Shown: positions 7,360-17,179, numbered from the stretch's first letter. The stretch: 64,000 nucleotides of DNA from Flavobacterium aquicola (GCF_003385115.1 NZ_QUNI01000006.1:132986-196985), one strand, 5' to 3'. The notes: generated by a model from the sequence alone, not told the origin. Translations and numbers: made by a program.

Positions 7360-8724
7360 ATGGCAAAAAATTTATTCGACGATTTCAGCCCAGTTTCAGC
7401 AAAGCTCTGGAAACAAAAAATTCAATTTGAACTCAACGGAGCCGATTATAATGAAACTTTAATCTGGAATTCTCCAGAAGATATCAAAGTAAAGCCATTT
7501 TATGACAAAGAAGATCTTGCTAAAAAACAAGATATTTCTACAAAAGCTTCCCAGTTCAAAATCTGCCAGAATATATTCGTTTTTGATCTTGACAAATCTA
7601 TTGCTAAGGCTTTAGACTCTATTAATCGCGGTGCCGAAAGCCTGCGTTTTACCATTCCTGCAGAAAATATAAATATTACAAAACTATTGGAAAAAGTTCC
7701 TTTAGAAAACATTACTGTTTACTTTCATTTCCAATTCATTTCAATCGATTTCGTTAAAAAGATTAATATAATTGCAAAAGAAAAAAATGCCGCTATTTTT
7801 TGTCTATTAGACCCGATAGGACAATTGTCAAAAGATGGAAATTGGTACACTTCAGAAGAAAAAAATAATTTTGAGACACTAAATATTCTTGCCAAAGAAA
7901 CTGCATCGCTTTCATTAATAAGTATTAACAGTGGTTTATATCAAAATGCGGGAGCAAATATGATACAGCAAATCGCTTATAGTCTTGCACATGCTAATGA
8001 ATATTTCAACAGAATTGACGCCATAAACAAACCTATTATATTTCAAATTTCAGTAGGAGCCAATTATTTCTTTGAAATTGCAAAACTGCGTGCTTTTCGA
8101 ATTCTTTTCAAAAGCATAGCTAAAGAATATAATCACGATTTAGATTGTCATTTATTGGTTACACCAACAAAACGCAACAAGACCATTTACGATTATAACG
8201 TCAATATGCTTCGCACAACGACCGAATGCATGAGTGCAGTTCTTGGCGGAGCTGATGCAGTTGCAAATTTGCCTTATGATTCATTATATCACAAGGACAA
8301 TGAATTTGGCGACAGAATTGCCAGAAATCAATTGCTCATTTTAAAAAATGAAAGTTATTTTGACAAAGTGAATAATCCTGCGGACGGCAGTTATTATATC
8401 GAAAGCTTAACTAATCAATTAGCAGAAAAAGCATTGTTATTATTTAAAGATATTGAAGCTAAAGGCGGTTTTTTAAAGCTCCTGAATGAAGGCGTTATCA
8501 AAAAAAAAATACAGGAAAGTGCTGATGCAGAACAAGCACTTTTTGATTCCGGCAAAGAAACATTAGTGGGTACCAACAAATATCCTAACAAGAATGACAA
8601 AATGAAACACGATCTAGAATTGTTTCCTTTTGTAAAAATCAAACCCCGAAAAACACTGATTACACCGATTATTGAAAAACGATTGGCAGAAAAATTGGAA
8701 CAGGAAAGGCTTTCGGAAGAGTAA
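7360..8724 (+). CDS. mutA: Methylmalonyl-CoA mutase small (beta) subunit, lacking a B12 domain
   Basis: A 454-residue protein homologous to the TIM-barrel part of methylmalonyl-CoA mutase, with conserved MLRTTTECMSAVLGGADAV near 284-302 and NPADGSYYIESLTNQLAEKA near 341-360. In heterodimeric mutases this subunit is non-catalytic and supports MutB. The sequence stops after the barrel, so the C-terminal cobalamin-like domain found in longer small subunits is absent. mutB begins 75 nt downstream, so the two form an operon for the reversible succinyl-CoA/methylmalonyl-CoA isomerisation (propionate metabolism). Confidence 0.9.
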   Translation: MAKNLFDDFSPVSAKLWKQKIQFELNGADYNETLIWNSPEDIKVKPFYDKEDLAKKQDISTKASQFKICQNIFVFDLDKSIAKALDSINRGAESLRFTIPAENINITKLLEKVPLENITVYFHFQFISIDFVKKINIIAKEKNAAIFCLLDPIGQLSKDGNWYTSEEKNNFETLNILAKETASLSLISINSGLYQNAGANMIQQIAYSLAHANEYFNRIDAINKPIIFQISVGANYFFEIAKLRAFRILFKSIAKEYNHDLDCHLLVTPTKRNKTIYDYNVNMLRTTTECMSAVLGGADAVANLPYDSLYHKDNEFGDRIARNQLLILKNESYFDKVNNPADGSYYIESLTNQLAEKALLLFKDIEAKGGFLKLLNEGVIKKKIQESADAEQALFDSGKETLVGTNKYPNKNDKMKHDLELFPFVKIKPRKTLITPIIEKRLAEKLEQERLSEE

Positions 8725-8799
8725 TCAGCATCCAGCCCAATCTTTAGTAAAACAACAGAATCAATTTGGTTTAAACCAAAAGGATTAACGGCTAAAAAA

Positions 8800-10926
8800 A
8801 TGAAAAGAAAAGATTTACAGCATATATCACTCAAAGAAAATTTCCAGCAGGCAGAAGATAAACAGCCTTCTGAAAGCTTTCTCACGGCCGAAGGAATTGA
8901 AATTCATACAACCTATTCTCAAAAAGATATAGAAACTCACGTACATCTTGATTTTGCGGCTGGTTTTGCGCCCAATTTACGCGGTCCATATGCTTCAATG
9001 TATGTACGAAAACCTTGGACAATCCGTCAATATGCAGGATTTTCTACGGCGCAGGAAAGCAATGCTTTTTACAGAAGAAATCTCGCTGCAGGACAAAAAG
9101 GACTTTCTATCGCTTTTGATCTGCCAACACATAGAGGATACGATTCTGATCATGAACGTGTAGTGGGCGATGTTGGAAAAGCAGGAGTAGCTATAGACTC
9201 TGTTGAAGACATGAAAATATTGTTTGATCAGATTCCGCTAAATGAAATGTCGGTTTCCATGACGATGAATGGTGCTGTACTGCCAATTATGGCTTTTTAT
9301 ATTATTGCTGCCGAAGAACAAGGCGTTAAACCAGAACAGCTCTCGGGTACCATTCAAAATGATATCCTGAAAGAATTTATGGTACGTAATACTTATATCT
9401 ACCCGCCAGCTCCTTCCATGAAAATTATTGCAGATATATTTGAGTTCGCAAGCGATAAAATGCCAAAATTCAATTCTATTTCCATCTCGGGATATCATAT
9501 GCAGGAAGCTGGAGCTACCGCTGATATTGAATTGGCTTACACACTTGCCGATGGGCTGGAATATATTAGAACAGGATTGGCAACAGGAATGAAAATAGAT
9601 GATTTTGCTCCACGCTTGTCCTTTTTCTGGGCCATCGGCATGAATCATTTCATGGAAATTGCCAAAATGAGAGCAGGAAGGATGATTTGGGCAAAACTGC
9701 TAAAACAGTTCAATCCTAAAGATGAAAAATCATTGGCACTTAGAACCCATTGTCAAACATCCGGCTGGAGTTTAACAGAACAAGATCCATTCAATAATGT
9801 AGCCCGCACCTGTATAGAAGCGACAGCCGCAGTTTTTGGAGGAACACAGTCTTTACATACCAATGCTCTGGACGAAGCAATAGCTTTACCTACCGACTTC
9901 TCTGCTCGAATAGCCAGAAACACCCAAATCTATCTGCAGGAAGAAACCAAAATTACCAAAACAGTGGATCCTTGGGCAGGAAGTTACTATGTTGAAAGCT
10001 TAACTAATGAAATTGTAGAAAAAGCATGGAAACTCATTGAAGAAGTGGAAGAATTAGGCGGAATGACCAAAGCTATTGAAACCGGCATCCCTAAAATCCG
10101 AATTGAAGAAGCTGCTGCCCGCAAACAAGCCAGAATAGACAGCGGACAGGATATTATTGTTGGCGTTAACAAATACCGATTAGAAAAAGAAGATCCATTA
10201 CAGATTCTAGATGTAGACAATCAAATGGTACGCCAGCAGCAATTAGAACAATTAAGCAGAATAAAAGCATTCAGAGATTCAAGCAAAGTTCAAGCTTCAT
10301 TGCAAAAATTAACCAGCTGTGCACAAACTGGCCAGGGAAATCTCTTGGAAATTGCGGTTGAAGCTGCTAGAAATCGCTGTACATTGGGAGAAATCAGCAA
10401 TTCATTAGAAACAGTTTTTGGAAGATATAAAGCACAGATTAAATCTTTTAGCGGTGTATACAGTAAAGAAATGAAAGATGACAAAAGTTTTGAAAAAGCA
10501 AAACAGCTAGCTGACGAGTTTGCCAAACAAGAAGGGCGCCGTCCAAGAATAATGATTGCAAAAATGGGACAGGACGGGCATGATCGCGGAGCCAAAGTAG
10601 TTGCAACTGGCTATGCCGATGTAGGCTTTGATGTCGATATTGGCCCATTATTTCAAACTCCTGCAGAAGCAGCCAAACAAGCCGTTGAAAACGATGTGCA
10701 TATCCTTGGCGTATCCTCACTGGCAGCTGGACATAAAACATTGGTACCGCAAGTAATAGAAGAATTAAAAAAACATGGACGAGAAGACATTATGATTATC
10801 GTTGGAGGAGTAATCCCAGCTCAGGATTACCAGTTTTTATTTGACGCAGGTGCTGTAGCTGTTTTTGGTCCTGGAACAAAAATTAGTGAAGCCGCTATCC
10901 AAATATTAGAAATTCTGATTGATTAA
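8800..10926 (+). CDS. mutB: Methylmalonyl-CoA mutase large (alpha) subunit
   Basis: Adenosylcobalamin-dependent catalytic subunit that interconverts (R)-methylmalonyl-CoA and succinyl-CoA. At 708 residues it has the standard length. The N-terminal TIM barrel contains [20 protein letters not shown] near 61-80 and [12 protein letters not shown] near 349-360. The C-terminal B12-binding domain has the DxHxxG motif as GQDGHDRG (Asp592, His594), which replaces the lower axial cobalt ligand, and the GGVIPAQDY segment near 669-677. It follows mutA in the same operon. No chaperone GTPase (MeaB/ArgK) is visible within the window. Confidence 0.97.
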   Translation: MKRKDLQHISLKENFQQAEDKQPSESFLTAEGIEIHTTYSQKDIETHVHLDFAAGFAPNLRGPYASMYVRKPWTIRQYAGFSTAQESNAFYRRNLAAGQKGLSIAFDLPTHRGYDSDHERVVGDVGKAGVAIDSVEDMKILFDQIPLNEMSVSMTMNGAVLPIMAFYIIAAEEQGVKPEQLSGTIQNDILKEFMVRNTYIYPPAPSMKIIADIFEFASDKMPKFNSISISGYHMQEAGATADIELAYTLADGLEYIRTGLATGMKIDDFAPRLSFFWAIGMNHFMEIAKMRAGRMIWAKLLKQFNPKDEKSLALRTHCQTSGWSLTEQDPFNNVARTCIEATAAVFGGTQSLHTNALDEAIALPTDFSARIARNTQIYLQEETKITKTVDPWAGSYYVESLTNEIVEKAWKLIEEVEELGGMTKAIETGIPKIRIEEAAARKQARIDSGQDIIVGVNKYRLEKEDPLQILDVDNQMVRQQQLEQLSRIKAFRDSSKVQASLQKLTSCAQTGQGNLLEIAVEAARNRCTLGEISNSLETVFGRYKAQIKSFSGVYSKEMKDDKSFEKAKQLADEFAKQEGRRPRIMIAKMGQDGHDRGAKVVATGYADVGFDVDIGPLFQTPAEAAKQAVENDVHILGVSSLAAGHKTLVPQVIEELKKHGREDIMIIVGGVIPAQDYQFLFDAGAVAVFGPGTKISEAAIQILEILID

Positions 10927-11415
10927 TTATATTATCCAGATGTTAGCTGAAACAAACTTTTTACAATTTTATATTTATGCTAAAGCACTAAAAAAATAAG
11001 GAAAACAAACAGATTTACAGCTTCATTCCATTAAAATAAAAAAAAGTTGTTTTAATTCTCCCTTTGCTATAAGATGTAAAATCATAAATACCTAAAATAA
11101 TTTGAGCAATCAAAAGATAAGCTCGCCTAATTCTTTCTCACATAGTAATTCAAAAAAAAGACTGCTTTTGGTTATTATGTATATATTTTGGGGTGCACTG
11201 CATTTATTGCAATAATTAGAAGTAACAATCTGAATAAAAGGCCTTTACAAATTAACACAACTAAAGTAAACAATTAACAATCAGTACTTTATAATTGAAT
11301 TAATTTTAAAGCGTATTAAAGCAAATAAAATAACAAAAAGGGGAAGTAATACTAAAGAAGCCTTACTATTTGTTTTGGAATACAATTTTCAAATATAATT
11401 TTAATTAAAAGTATT
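10927..11415 (+). other. Intergenic region with possible decayed coding fragment
   Basis: 489 bases between mutB and a small secreted protein. No RNA gene or clear promoter was recognised. Around 11149-11277 one plus-strand frame stays open for about 42 codons (TAFGYYVYILGCTAFIAIIR, then NNLNKRPLQ) and resembles a membrane-protein remnant, but it has no start codon and may be chance. Confidence 0.4.
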
Positions 11416-11970
11416 ATGAAAACACTTATAATTACCCTCTTCTTGGGAATATACTCCCCCATATATTCGCAAAGTGAAATCTATGACAGCAACAATGAAG
11501 GTACTATCAACACAGTAGATCTCCCGGAAATTGTTATCAAAAATGCAGGAAAAGATTTTTATTATTATCTGCCAGATAGAAATCCAGACCCAAGTGTTAG
11601 GAAACTCCAGAGTGAATTTGTTGCCTATAATTTAGGCAAAGACTATGAAGGTTTTGACAGCTATCTCGTTATTCTTGAAGGAGAAAAAGGAATTTTGACA
11701 GCCACTTATGATGTTAAGGGAAAACTAACCAGTGTAGTTGAAAAGTATACTAACACACAGCTTCCTCTTCCTGTTATTTATTCCGTTTACAAAGCATATC
11801 CTGGATGGCAAATTGTCAATGACAAATATCTTTATACACAGGAAAATGGAGATATTACACAAAAAGAATACAGTTTAAAACTTAAAAAAGACAATGAAGT
11901 TCTTAAATTAAAAGTAAACCCTAAAGGTGATATACTTTCTAAGAACAATGCAGCAATTGCAAAAATGTAA
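11416..11970 (+). CDS. Hypothetical secreted protein
   Basis: A 184-residue protein with a signal peptide (MKTLIITLFLGIYSPIYSQ, cleavage expected near residue 18-19). I do not recognise the family with confidence. The mature part contains VVEKYTNTQLPLPVIYSVYK and AYPGWQIVNDKYLYT, then a KEYSLKLKKDNEVLKLKV beta-like segment. This arrangement resembles the small secreted PepSY-like or BLIP-like proteins seen in Bacteroidetes. It is a single-gene unit closed by a strong terminator, and its location is probably periplasmic. Confidence 0.6.
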   Translation: MKTLIITLFLGIYSPIYSQSEIYDSNNEGTINTVDLPEIVIKNAGKDFYYYLPDRNPDPSVRKLQSEFVAYNLGKDYEGFDSYLVILEGEKGILTATYDVKGKLTSVVEKYTNTQLPLPVIYSVYKAYPGWQIVNDKYLYTQENGDITQKEYSLKLKKDNEVLKLKVNPKGDILSKNNAAIAKM

Positions 11971-11972
11971 AA

Positions 11973-12016
11973 AATTAAGGGGCGGTTTAAAATAAATTTT
12001 TAAACCGCCCCTTAAT
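11973..12016. terminator. Bidirectional terminator
   Basis: A long stem, TTAAGGGGCGGTTTAAAA paired with TTTTAAACCGCCCCTTAA, separated by only a few bases and flanked by A/T tracts. It lies between convergent genes ending at 11970 and 12030. Confidence 0.85.
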
Positions 12017-12029
12017 AAAATCTGAAAAT

Positions 12030-12665
12030 CTACTCAACGCTTGCATTGCTGTCTGCAACGATAAAGGAAGTATCATAACCTCCAAATCGTAGCATGTAGC
12101 TTTTTAACGAAGTACCATAGGCATCTTTAAAAAGCCGCTTGCCTTTATATCTGAAATACTTTTTAACAGAACCCACACCAGCAAGGTGTGCAGCTGCCAG
12201 AATTCCAGACTCAGTTATGCGAGTTCCGTTTAAAACGGTTCCTTCATATCTTTCAATAACGTTTCTAAGTTCCCATTTGTTTTTTGATAGCAAAGCAATA
12301 AAAGCTTTTTCTTGCATTTTGGGACTATTAAGGAATGCTGCGCTATCGTGAATACCGATAGTTTTTAAAGTTTCAACACCAAATTGGTATTTTCCTAAAT
12401 AACCGAGAGAATTAATTTTTCTGTATTTTCCCTGTGACTCTTTGAAGGCGATTGCTTCTTTATATCCAATAAAGAAAGTTCCGGTATATGGAATTTCAGA
12501 ATTGGTATAATCAGTCACATTTAATGATGGTAGCAAGTAGGATGTATCATCTGATTCGTTAATTAGAAACCATGGGGTAGATTCTAATTTGGATGGTTTA
12601 AAACCTAAGCTTAAAAAAGCTACTACAACAATTAAAGTTGTGTAAAAATACCATTTTTTTATCAT
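12030..12665 (-). CDS. Muramidase/transglycosylase-like exported protein
   Basis: From the ATG at 12665 this is a 211-residue protein starting MIKKWYFYTTLIVVVAFLSL, a signal anchor or signal peptide. The central segment AIAFKESQGKY (about residues 71-81) followed by LGYLGKYQFGVETLK resembles the catalytic Glu and substrate-groove region of lysozyme-like lytic transglycosylases (ESQG motif). AAAHLAGVGSVKKYF follows near the C-terminus. This suggests cleavage of peptidoglycan in the periplasm, but the exact family is uncertain. An in-frame upstream start at 12749 would lie upstream of the predicted promoter and is unlikely. Confidence 0.6.
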   Translation of the reverse strand: MIKKWYFYTTLIVVVAFLSLGFKPSKLESTPWFLINESDDTSYLLPSLNVTDYTNSEIPYTGTFFIGYKEAIAFKESQGKYRKINSLGYLGKYQFGVETLKTIGIHDSAAFLNSPKMQEKAFIALLSKNKWELRNVIERYEGTVLNGTRITESGILAAAHLAGVGSVKKYFRYKGKRLFKDAYGTSLKSYMLRFGGYDTSFIVADSNASVE

Positions 12666-12712
12666 AAAGTAGTTTTCTTCAAAACCTGTCACGTTATTGA
12701 AATTTCTATGCC

Positions 12713-12720
12713 CAAAGATA
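12713..12720 (-). promoter_or_regulatory. Predicted promoter element of the muramidase-like gene
   Basis: On the minus strand TATCTTTG matches TAnnTTTG, 47 nt upstream of the ATG at 12665. The nearest TTG is too far upstream (26-nt spacer). Confidence 0.4.
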
Positions 12721-13059
12721 CGACTTAAAAAAATAAAGCTGAAAATCAACCTTTTAAACTTATCAACCGCTCTTATAAAAACCCCGTAAGTAACTAGGTC
12801 TGCGGACGTTCTGCTGTTAACAAAATTTCAAAAAAAGGATTAAAACATCAAAAAACAGATAGATTTATATGAGTTTATTCCTGCTTAAAAAATGTAAAAA
12901 CGTCGTGAAAACATAAAATTAGACACAAAATAGTACTAAATTCTGATTTCACGATAACGTTTTAGCTGAAAAAGCAAGAATTTTCAATTATTAAAGCTGT
13001 TTTTTTAGACAGGATCACAAGGATAGCTGTTCATTATATTCAAAAAATAGTAAAAACAA

Positions 13060-13097
13060 AAAAGCTTCAAAACTGTCATCAACAATTTTGAAGCTTT
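13060..13097 (-). terminator. Intrinsic terminator of mltG
   Basis: AAAGCTTCAAAA (13061-13072) pairs with TTTTGAAGCTTT (13086-13097). On the minus strand the hairpin is followed by a T-rich run. Confidence 0.8.
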
Positions 13098-13126
13098 ATT
13101 TAAATTAAACAATTTCAGTTATAAAA

Positions 13127-14167
13127 CTAACGCTGTACGCCTTGACTAATAATCCAGTCTGAATATTTTTTGGCATTAACATTATGCTCTGCCAAAGTAG
13201 CCGCAAATTCATGATATCCAAAACGGTCAACGCTGGCACAGAAATAGATATAATTATTTTTTTCAGGATTTAAAACTGCTTCAAGAGCCGTAATATCAGG
13301 CATCGCAATTGGCCCCGGAGGAAGACCGATATTCACATAGGTGTTATAAGGATGCTTCATAACTAAATCATTATAAAAAACTCTTTTTATTACTTGATTA
13401 AAATCATTCGACTTCTTTTTCATCGCAAAAATCACTGTTGGATCAGCCTGCAATGGCATTTCCAATTTCAATCGGTTCAAATAAACACCTGCGATTCTAG
13501 GTCTTTCATCTTTCTTAACTGATTCTTTATGTACTATCGAAGCCAATATTGTTGCTTGAATTGGTGTCAGACCTTGGGCTTCAGCTTTTGCAGTTCTTTC
13601 CTTGTTCCAAAAATTATTATATTCCTTAATCATTTTATCACGAAACTTCACTGCCGAAGTATTCCAGTAAAATTCATAGGTATTTGGAATAAACATTACA
13701 AAAACGTTTTCTTCGTTAAATCCGTTTTCTTTCAAAAAGACGGTATCTTTAAACGTATTCAATAATTCCAAACTGTCCGGTTCTAATTGGGAACCAACGC
13801 GTCCTGCCAAATCTTCCAACCGTTCCTGATTGTTGAAAGCCAAATTTACTGGATCGTTATGTCTCATCGCTTTGACCAAATCATAACTGCTCATTCCTTT
13901 TTTGAATAAAAAACGTCCAGGTTTTACATTTTCAGGATAACTTGCCTTATTGGCAACCATTTCAAAACGCTCAATGTTTTTTACGTAAGGACTAATAATT
14001 TTCTTTACTTGCTCATAATCCGAGTCAGTTGGCACGTACACATATACCTCATTCTCTTCAAATTTTGTGTTACCGCTAAAAACCTGATACATCAAAACAG
14101 CCCCATAAACGATTAAGCCTGATATTATTGCAACTGCAACTAGTGAAATTATTTTTTTTTGATTCAA
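13127..14167 (-). CDS. mltG: Endolytic murein transglycosylase MltG
   Basis: A 346-residue YceG/MltG protein that cleaves nascent glycan strands at the inner membrane and sets their length. An N-terminal membrane anchor (about 7-29) is followed by a LysM-like region. The catalytic domain has ATILASIVHKESVKKDERP (catalytic Glu in HKES), GVYLNRLKLEMPLQADPTV and NTYVNIGLPPGPIAMP. It lies 30 nt after a GNAT gene and downstream of dapF on the same strand, so a dapF-GNAT-mltG transcript concerned with peptidoglycan is plausible. The stop is followed by a clear terminator. Confidence 0.95.
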   Translation of the reverse strand: MNQKKIISLVAVAIISGLIVYGAVLMYQVFSGNTKFEENEVYVYVPTDSDYEQVKKIISPYVKNIERFEMVANKASYPENVKPGRFLFKKGMSSYDLVKAMRHNDPVNLAFNNQERLEDLAGRVGSQLEPDSLELLNTFKDTVFLKENGFNEENVFVMFIPNTYEFYWNTSAVKFRDKMIKEYNNFWNKERTAKAEAQGLTPIQATILASIVHKESVKKDERPRIAGVYLNRLKLEMPLQADPTVIFAMKKKSNDFNQVIKRVFYNDLVMKHPYNTYVNIGLPPGPIAMPDITALEAVLNPEKNNYIYFCASVDRFGYHEFAATLAEHNVNAKKYSDWIISQGVQR

Positions 14168-14197
14168 AATATAAAAATTTTAAAATTACAGCGCCAC

Positions 14198-14740
14198 TTA
14201 GTTGTCGCCCTTGTTATTATTAATTAATTGAAAAATGGCTTCATCCTTGTAAACTCCATTTACTAAAGTCCAATCTTTCTTTACGCCAATTTTTTCAAAA
14301 CCAAATTTAGTAAAAAGTGCAATACTAGCTTCATTTTCGCATCCAATATTTGCATATAATTGATGCAGATTAAGATTATAAAAAGAGTAGTGAATAAGCA
14401 AGTCCAAAGCTTCAGAACCAATATTCTGATTTCGATTTGCATTATCCTGAATTACAATCCCTACACCAGCTCTGTTATTCTTTGGATCAAAATCAAAAAG
14501 ATCAATTAATCCCAAAGCTGGAAAATCTTCATCCTGACATATTGCCAATCTTAACTGTTTGGCTTCATAAATATCCTGATGTGCATTTTCCAAATACTGT
14601 TTTACCAAAAACCGGCTGTAAGGCGTATGTGTGTTACTCACTTCCCAAATTCTTTGATCGTTTTCTATCGCATAAATAAACTCCAGATCATTGGGTTCAA
14701 GTGCCCGAATGTAAATAGTATCGCCTTTTAATGTTTTCAT
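14198..14740 (-). CDS. GNAT family N-acetyltransferase
   Basis: A 180-residue GNAT acetyltransferase. It begins MKTLKGDTIYIRALEPNDLE (strand 1 and helix 1). ALGLIDLFDFDPKNNRAGVG near 95-114 covers the central strands, and QNIGSEALDLLIHYSFYNLN near 126-145 corresponds to the acetyl-CoA pyrophosphate-binding region, followed by the NEASIALFTKFGFEKIG motif. Its pattern is that of RimJ/SpeG-like enzymes that acetylate amines or protein N-termini, and the substrate cannot be deduced. It sits between dapF (97 nt) and mltG (30 nt) on the same strand. Confidence 0.85.
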   Translation of the reverse strand: MKTLKGDTIYIRALEPNDLEFIYAIENDQRIWEVSNTHTPYSRFLVKQYLENAHQDIYEAKQLRLAICQDEDFPALGLIDLFDFDPKNNRAGVGIVIQDNANRNQNIGSEALDLLIHYSFYNLNLHQLYANIGCENEASIALFTKFGFEKIGVKKDWTLVNGVYKDEAIFQLINNNKGDN

Positions 14741-14837
14741 TATAATAAATTACGAATGTGAAATTACGATTTGCATTGAACTTAAATTACAAAATTAGAA
14801 TTACCATAATCCGTAATTCGCAATTTTCAATTCGTAA

Positions 14838-15617
14838 TTAAATAGCAATAGTTCCTTTAAACACAAATTCGGCTGGTCCTTTTAAGAAAACATTTGAAAA
14901 ACCATCTTGATTTTTATCAAATGAAACCACTAATTTTCCTCCTTCTACATTTACATTAATAGAAGTAGCTTCGGTTTGTCCTGTAGCATTCATGGCGATA
15001 GCAACTGCTGTAGCACCTGTTCCGCAAGCCAAAGTTTCATCTTCAACGCCTCTTTCATAAGTGCGGAGCCTGAAAGTAGTATCATCTATCTTTTTTACAA
15101 AATTGATATTACTTCCTGCTGTGCCATATAATTCACCGTAACGGATCGCTGCACCATTATCTTTTACATTGTAATGTTCTAAATCATCTACCATTTGTAC
15201 ATGATGCGGAGAACCGGTGTTCAGGAACGAATAATCGGCTTTGATATCTATCGACGGAACATCGATCATTTGTAATGAAACCAATTTATCCTCAAATGAA
15301 GCATGGTGCAGACCGTCTGTTGCGATGAAAGTAGTGGCATTTTCAATCATATTCAAATCTTTGGCGAAAGCCACCAAACAGCGTCCGCCGTTACCGCACA
15401 TTGAACTTTGATTTCCATCTGAGTTGTAATACACCATTTTGAAATCAGTTTCAGAGTCATTTTCTAACAAAATAAGTCCGTCCCCTCCTATTCCAAAACG
15501 TCTGTCACACAAATGAGCAACCAATTGTGTATTGTCTTTTGGAAAAAAACCAGAACGATTGTCAATCATAACAAAATCGTTTCCAGCACCTTGATATTTA
15601 TAGAATTCTAACTGCAT
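14838..15617 (-). CDS. dapF: Diaminopimelate epimerase
   Basis: Converts LL- to meso-diaminopimelate for lysine and peptidoglycan synthesis. From the ATG at 15617 it has 259 residues. The start MQLEFYKYQGAGNDFVMIDN is typical. The two catalytic cysteines are in MCGNGGRC and ACGTGATA, and ERGVEDETLACGTG is the second signature. A longer frame beginning at 15650 would start upstream of the predicted promoter at 15640-15647 and is rejected. Probably the first gene of a dapF-GNAT-mltG unit. Confidence 0.96.
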   Translation of the reverse strand: MQLEFYKYQGAGNDFVMIDNRSGFFPKDNTQLVAHLCDRRFGIGGDGLILLENDSETDFKMVYYNSDGNQSSMCGNGGRCLVAFAKDLNMIENATTFIATDGLHHASFEDKLVSLQMIDVPSIDIKADYSFLNTGSPHHVQMVDDLEHYNVKDNGAAIRYGELYGTAGSNINFVKKIDDTTFRLRTYERGVEDETLACGTGATAVAIAMNATGQTEATSINVNVEGGKLVVSFDKNQDGFSNVFLKGPAEFVFKGTIAI

Positions 15618-15639
15618 TTTTATTTCAATTTTAGTCTCA

Positions 15640-15647
15640 CAAAAGTA
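15640..15647 (-). promoter_or_regulatory. Predicted promoter element of dapF
   Basis: On the minus strand TACTTTTG matches TAnnTTTG, 22 nt upstream of the dapF ATG at 15617. The -33 element is weak. Confidence 0.5.
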
Positions 15648-15757
15648 CAAACTATTAATGAATTGTTAATCATTGTTAAAGAGCGTTAAACCATATTGTG
15701 CGAAAAAAAAATTGCCATAAATTCGTAATTAAATAACTAATAAAAACGAAAAGCAAA

Positions 15758-17158
15758 ATGAAACAAATTTCAAATTTATTCTTGGTATCCTTGTTGAGTG
15801 GCGCAACAACTCTTGGCGCATACAAATTATTATTTGACAGCAATGGTTATTTTTCTTCAAACAAACAGGGAATTACAACTCTTGCTCCTGAATCTTATAA
15901 CAGGCAAGTTGGATTAGGTGCCGAAAATATTGATTTTACAGTAGCCGCAGACAAAACGATTCACTCTGTAGTACACGTAAAAAACGTGTCTGTCAGAACC
16001 ATTTCCAATCCAATAATGGAATATTTTTACGGTTACGGCGGACAGCAGCAACAGGAACAAGTTGGTACTGGTTCCGGAGTTATTATTTCTGAAGACGGAT
16101 ACATCGTAACAAACAATCACGTTGTAAAAGATGCTTCGGATATTGAAATCACGCTGAACAACAAGAAATCATACAAGGCAAAACTCATCGGAACCGATTC
16201 AAAAATGGACATTGCTTTACTTAAAATCGATGCCGATGAAAAATTACCGTATTCCGTATTTGCAAATTCCGATTCGGTAAAAGTGGGTGAATGGGTACTG
16301 GCAGTTGGAAATCCATATAACTTAACCTCAACGGTAACAGCAGGAATTGTTTCGGCTAAAGCCCGAAATTTAGACACCAGAGGCATTCAATCCTTCATAC
16401 AAACTGATGCAGCAGTAAATCCAGGAAATAGCGGCGGCGCATTGGTAAACACCAAGGGAGAATTAATAGGAATCAATACTATGATTTCGTCAATGACAGG
16501 TTCGTATGTTGGATATTCATTTGCCATCCCTTCTAATAATGCCCGAAAAATTATCGAGGATATTATGGAGTTTGGTAACGTACAAAGAGGAATCCTTGGT
16601 GTTGAAGGCGGTGAACTAAACGGAACTGCTTCCAAAGAATTGGGTGTTACACAAACACAAGGTTTCTATATTAATAGAATATCTAAAAATTCGGGAGCCG
16701 AGAAAGCCAATCTACAAAAAGGCGATATAATTATCAAATTAGACAATCAGGACATTGCTACTTTTGCCGATCTTTCAGGTTATGTAAACACAAAAAGGCC
16801 AAATGACAAAGTACAGGTAACTATTATTCGAAACGGTAAAAATATGGTTGTGCCGGTTGTTTTGAGTAAAAACGAAAGCTTCAATACTGAATTTAAAGGA
16901 ATCGAACTTGGAAACATTGATACTGCCGACAAAAAGAAATTCAAAATCGATTACGGTGTGAAAATTAAATCAATCACCAATGAAAATTTGGCTCAATACA
17001 GCGATGAACTTGTCGGAAACATCATTTTGAGTATTGACAATGTTAAGGCAACCAATGTGGAAACCGTTTCTAAAATTTTGAACAATAAGGACGAAAAACA
17101 AAGCATCCGTATTGAAATGATAAATAAAAATGGCGAAGTGATGCGAATCATTATCTAA
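15758..17158 (+). CDS. HtrA/DegP-type periplasmic serine protease
   Basis: A 466-residue protease/chaperone for misfolded envelope proteins. The N-terminal hydrophobic segment (about 5-24) is a signal peptide or anchor. The trypsin-like domain has the triad His121 (VTNNHVV), Asp151 (MDIALLKID) and Ser225 (NPGNSGGAL). Two PDZ regions follow: about 270-360, including NRISKNSGAEKANLQKGDII, and a more divergent C-terminal one (about 375-466). It stands alone between divergent dapF and downstream gap, with its own terminator. The upstream region has a near-consensus TAAATTCG but no perfect TAnnTTTG element. Confidence 0.93.
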   Translation: MKQISNLFLVSLLSGATTLGAYKLLFDSNGYFSSNKQGITTLAPESYNRQVGLGAENIDFTVAADKTIHSVVHVKNVSVRTISNPIMEYFYGYGGQQQQEQVGTGSGVIISEDGYIVTNNHVVKDASDIEITLNNKKSYKAKLIGTDSKMDIALLKIDADEKLPYSVFANSDSVKVGEWVLAVGNPYNLTSTVTAGIVSAKARNLDTRGIQSFIQTDAAVNPGNSGGALVNTKGELIGINTMISSMTGSYVGYSFAIPSNNARKIIEDIMEFGNVQRGILGVEGGELNGTASKELGVTQTQGFYINRISKNSGAEKANLQKGDIIIKLDNQDIATFADLSGYVNTKRPNDKVQVTIIRNGKNMVVPVVLSKNESFNTEFKGIELGNIDTADKKKFKIDYGVKIKSITNENLAQYSDELVGNIILSIDNVKATNVETVSKILNNKDEKQSIRIEMINKNGEVMRIII

Positions 17159-17179
17159 AAAGTTAAAAACACTAAATTT

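Larger units (their letters stand above)
12666..13126. other. Intergenic region with an unexplained GC-rich block
   Basis: 461 bases between two minus-strand genes. Besides the promoter at 12713-12720 and the mltG terminator, it contains a GC-rich island at about 12779-12822 (ACCCCGTAAGTAACTAGGTC, then TGCGGACGTTCTGCTG) set in AT-rich DNA. I cannot assign this to a known riboswitch, tRNA or repeat. The rest shows nothing recognisable. Confidence 0.5.

Noticed and set aside
9238..9648. Antisense frames within mutB, acn, rpoB and other long genes
   Set aside because: They have no conserved motifs and follow from the codon composition of the real gene on the other strand.
12030..13126. Riboswitch upstream of the muramidase-like gene (c-di-AMP or similar)
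   Set aside because: The GC-rich block does not match the motifs I know and lies outside the likely transcript, so I left it as an unexplained block.
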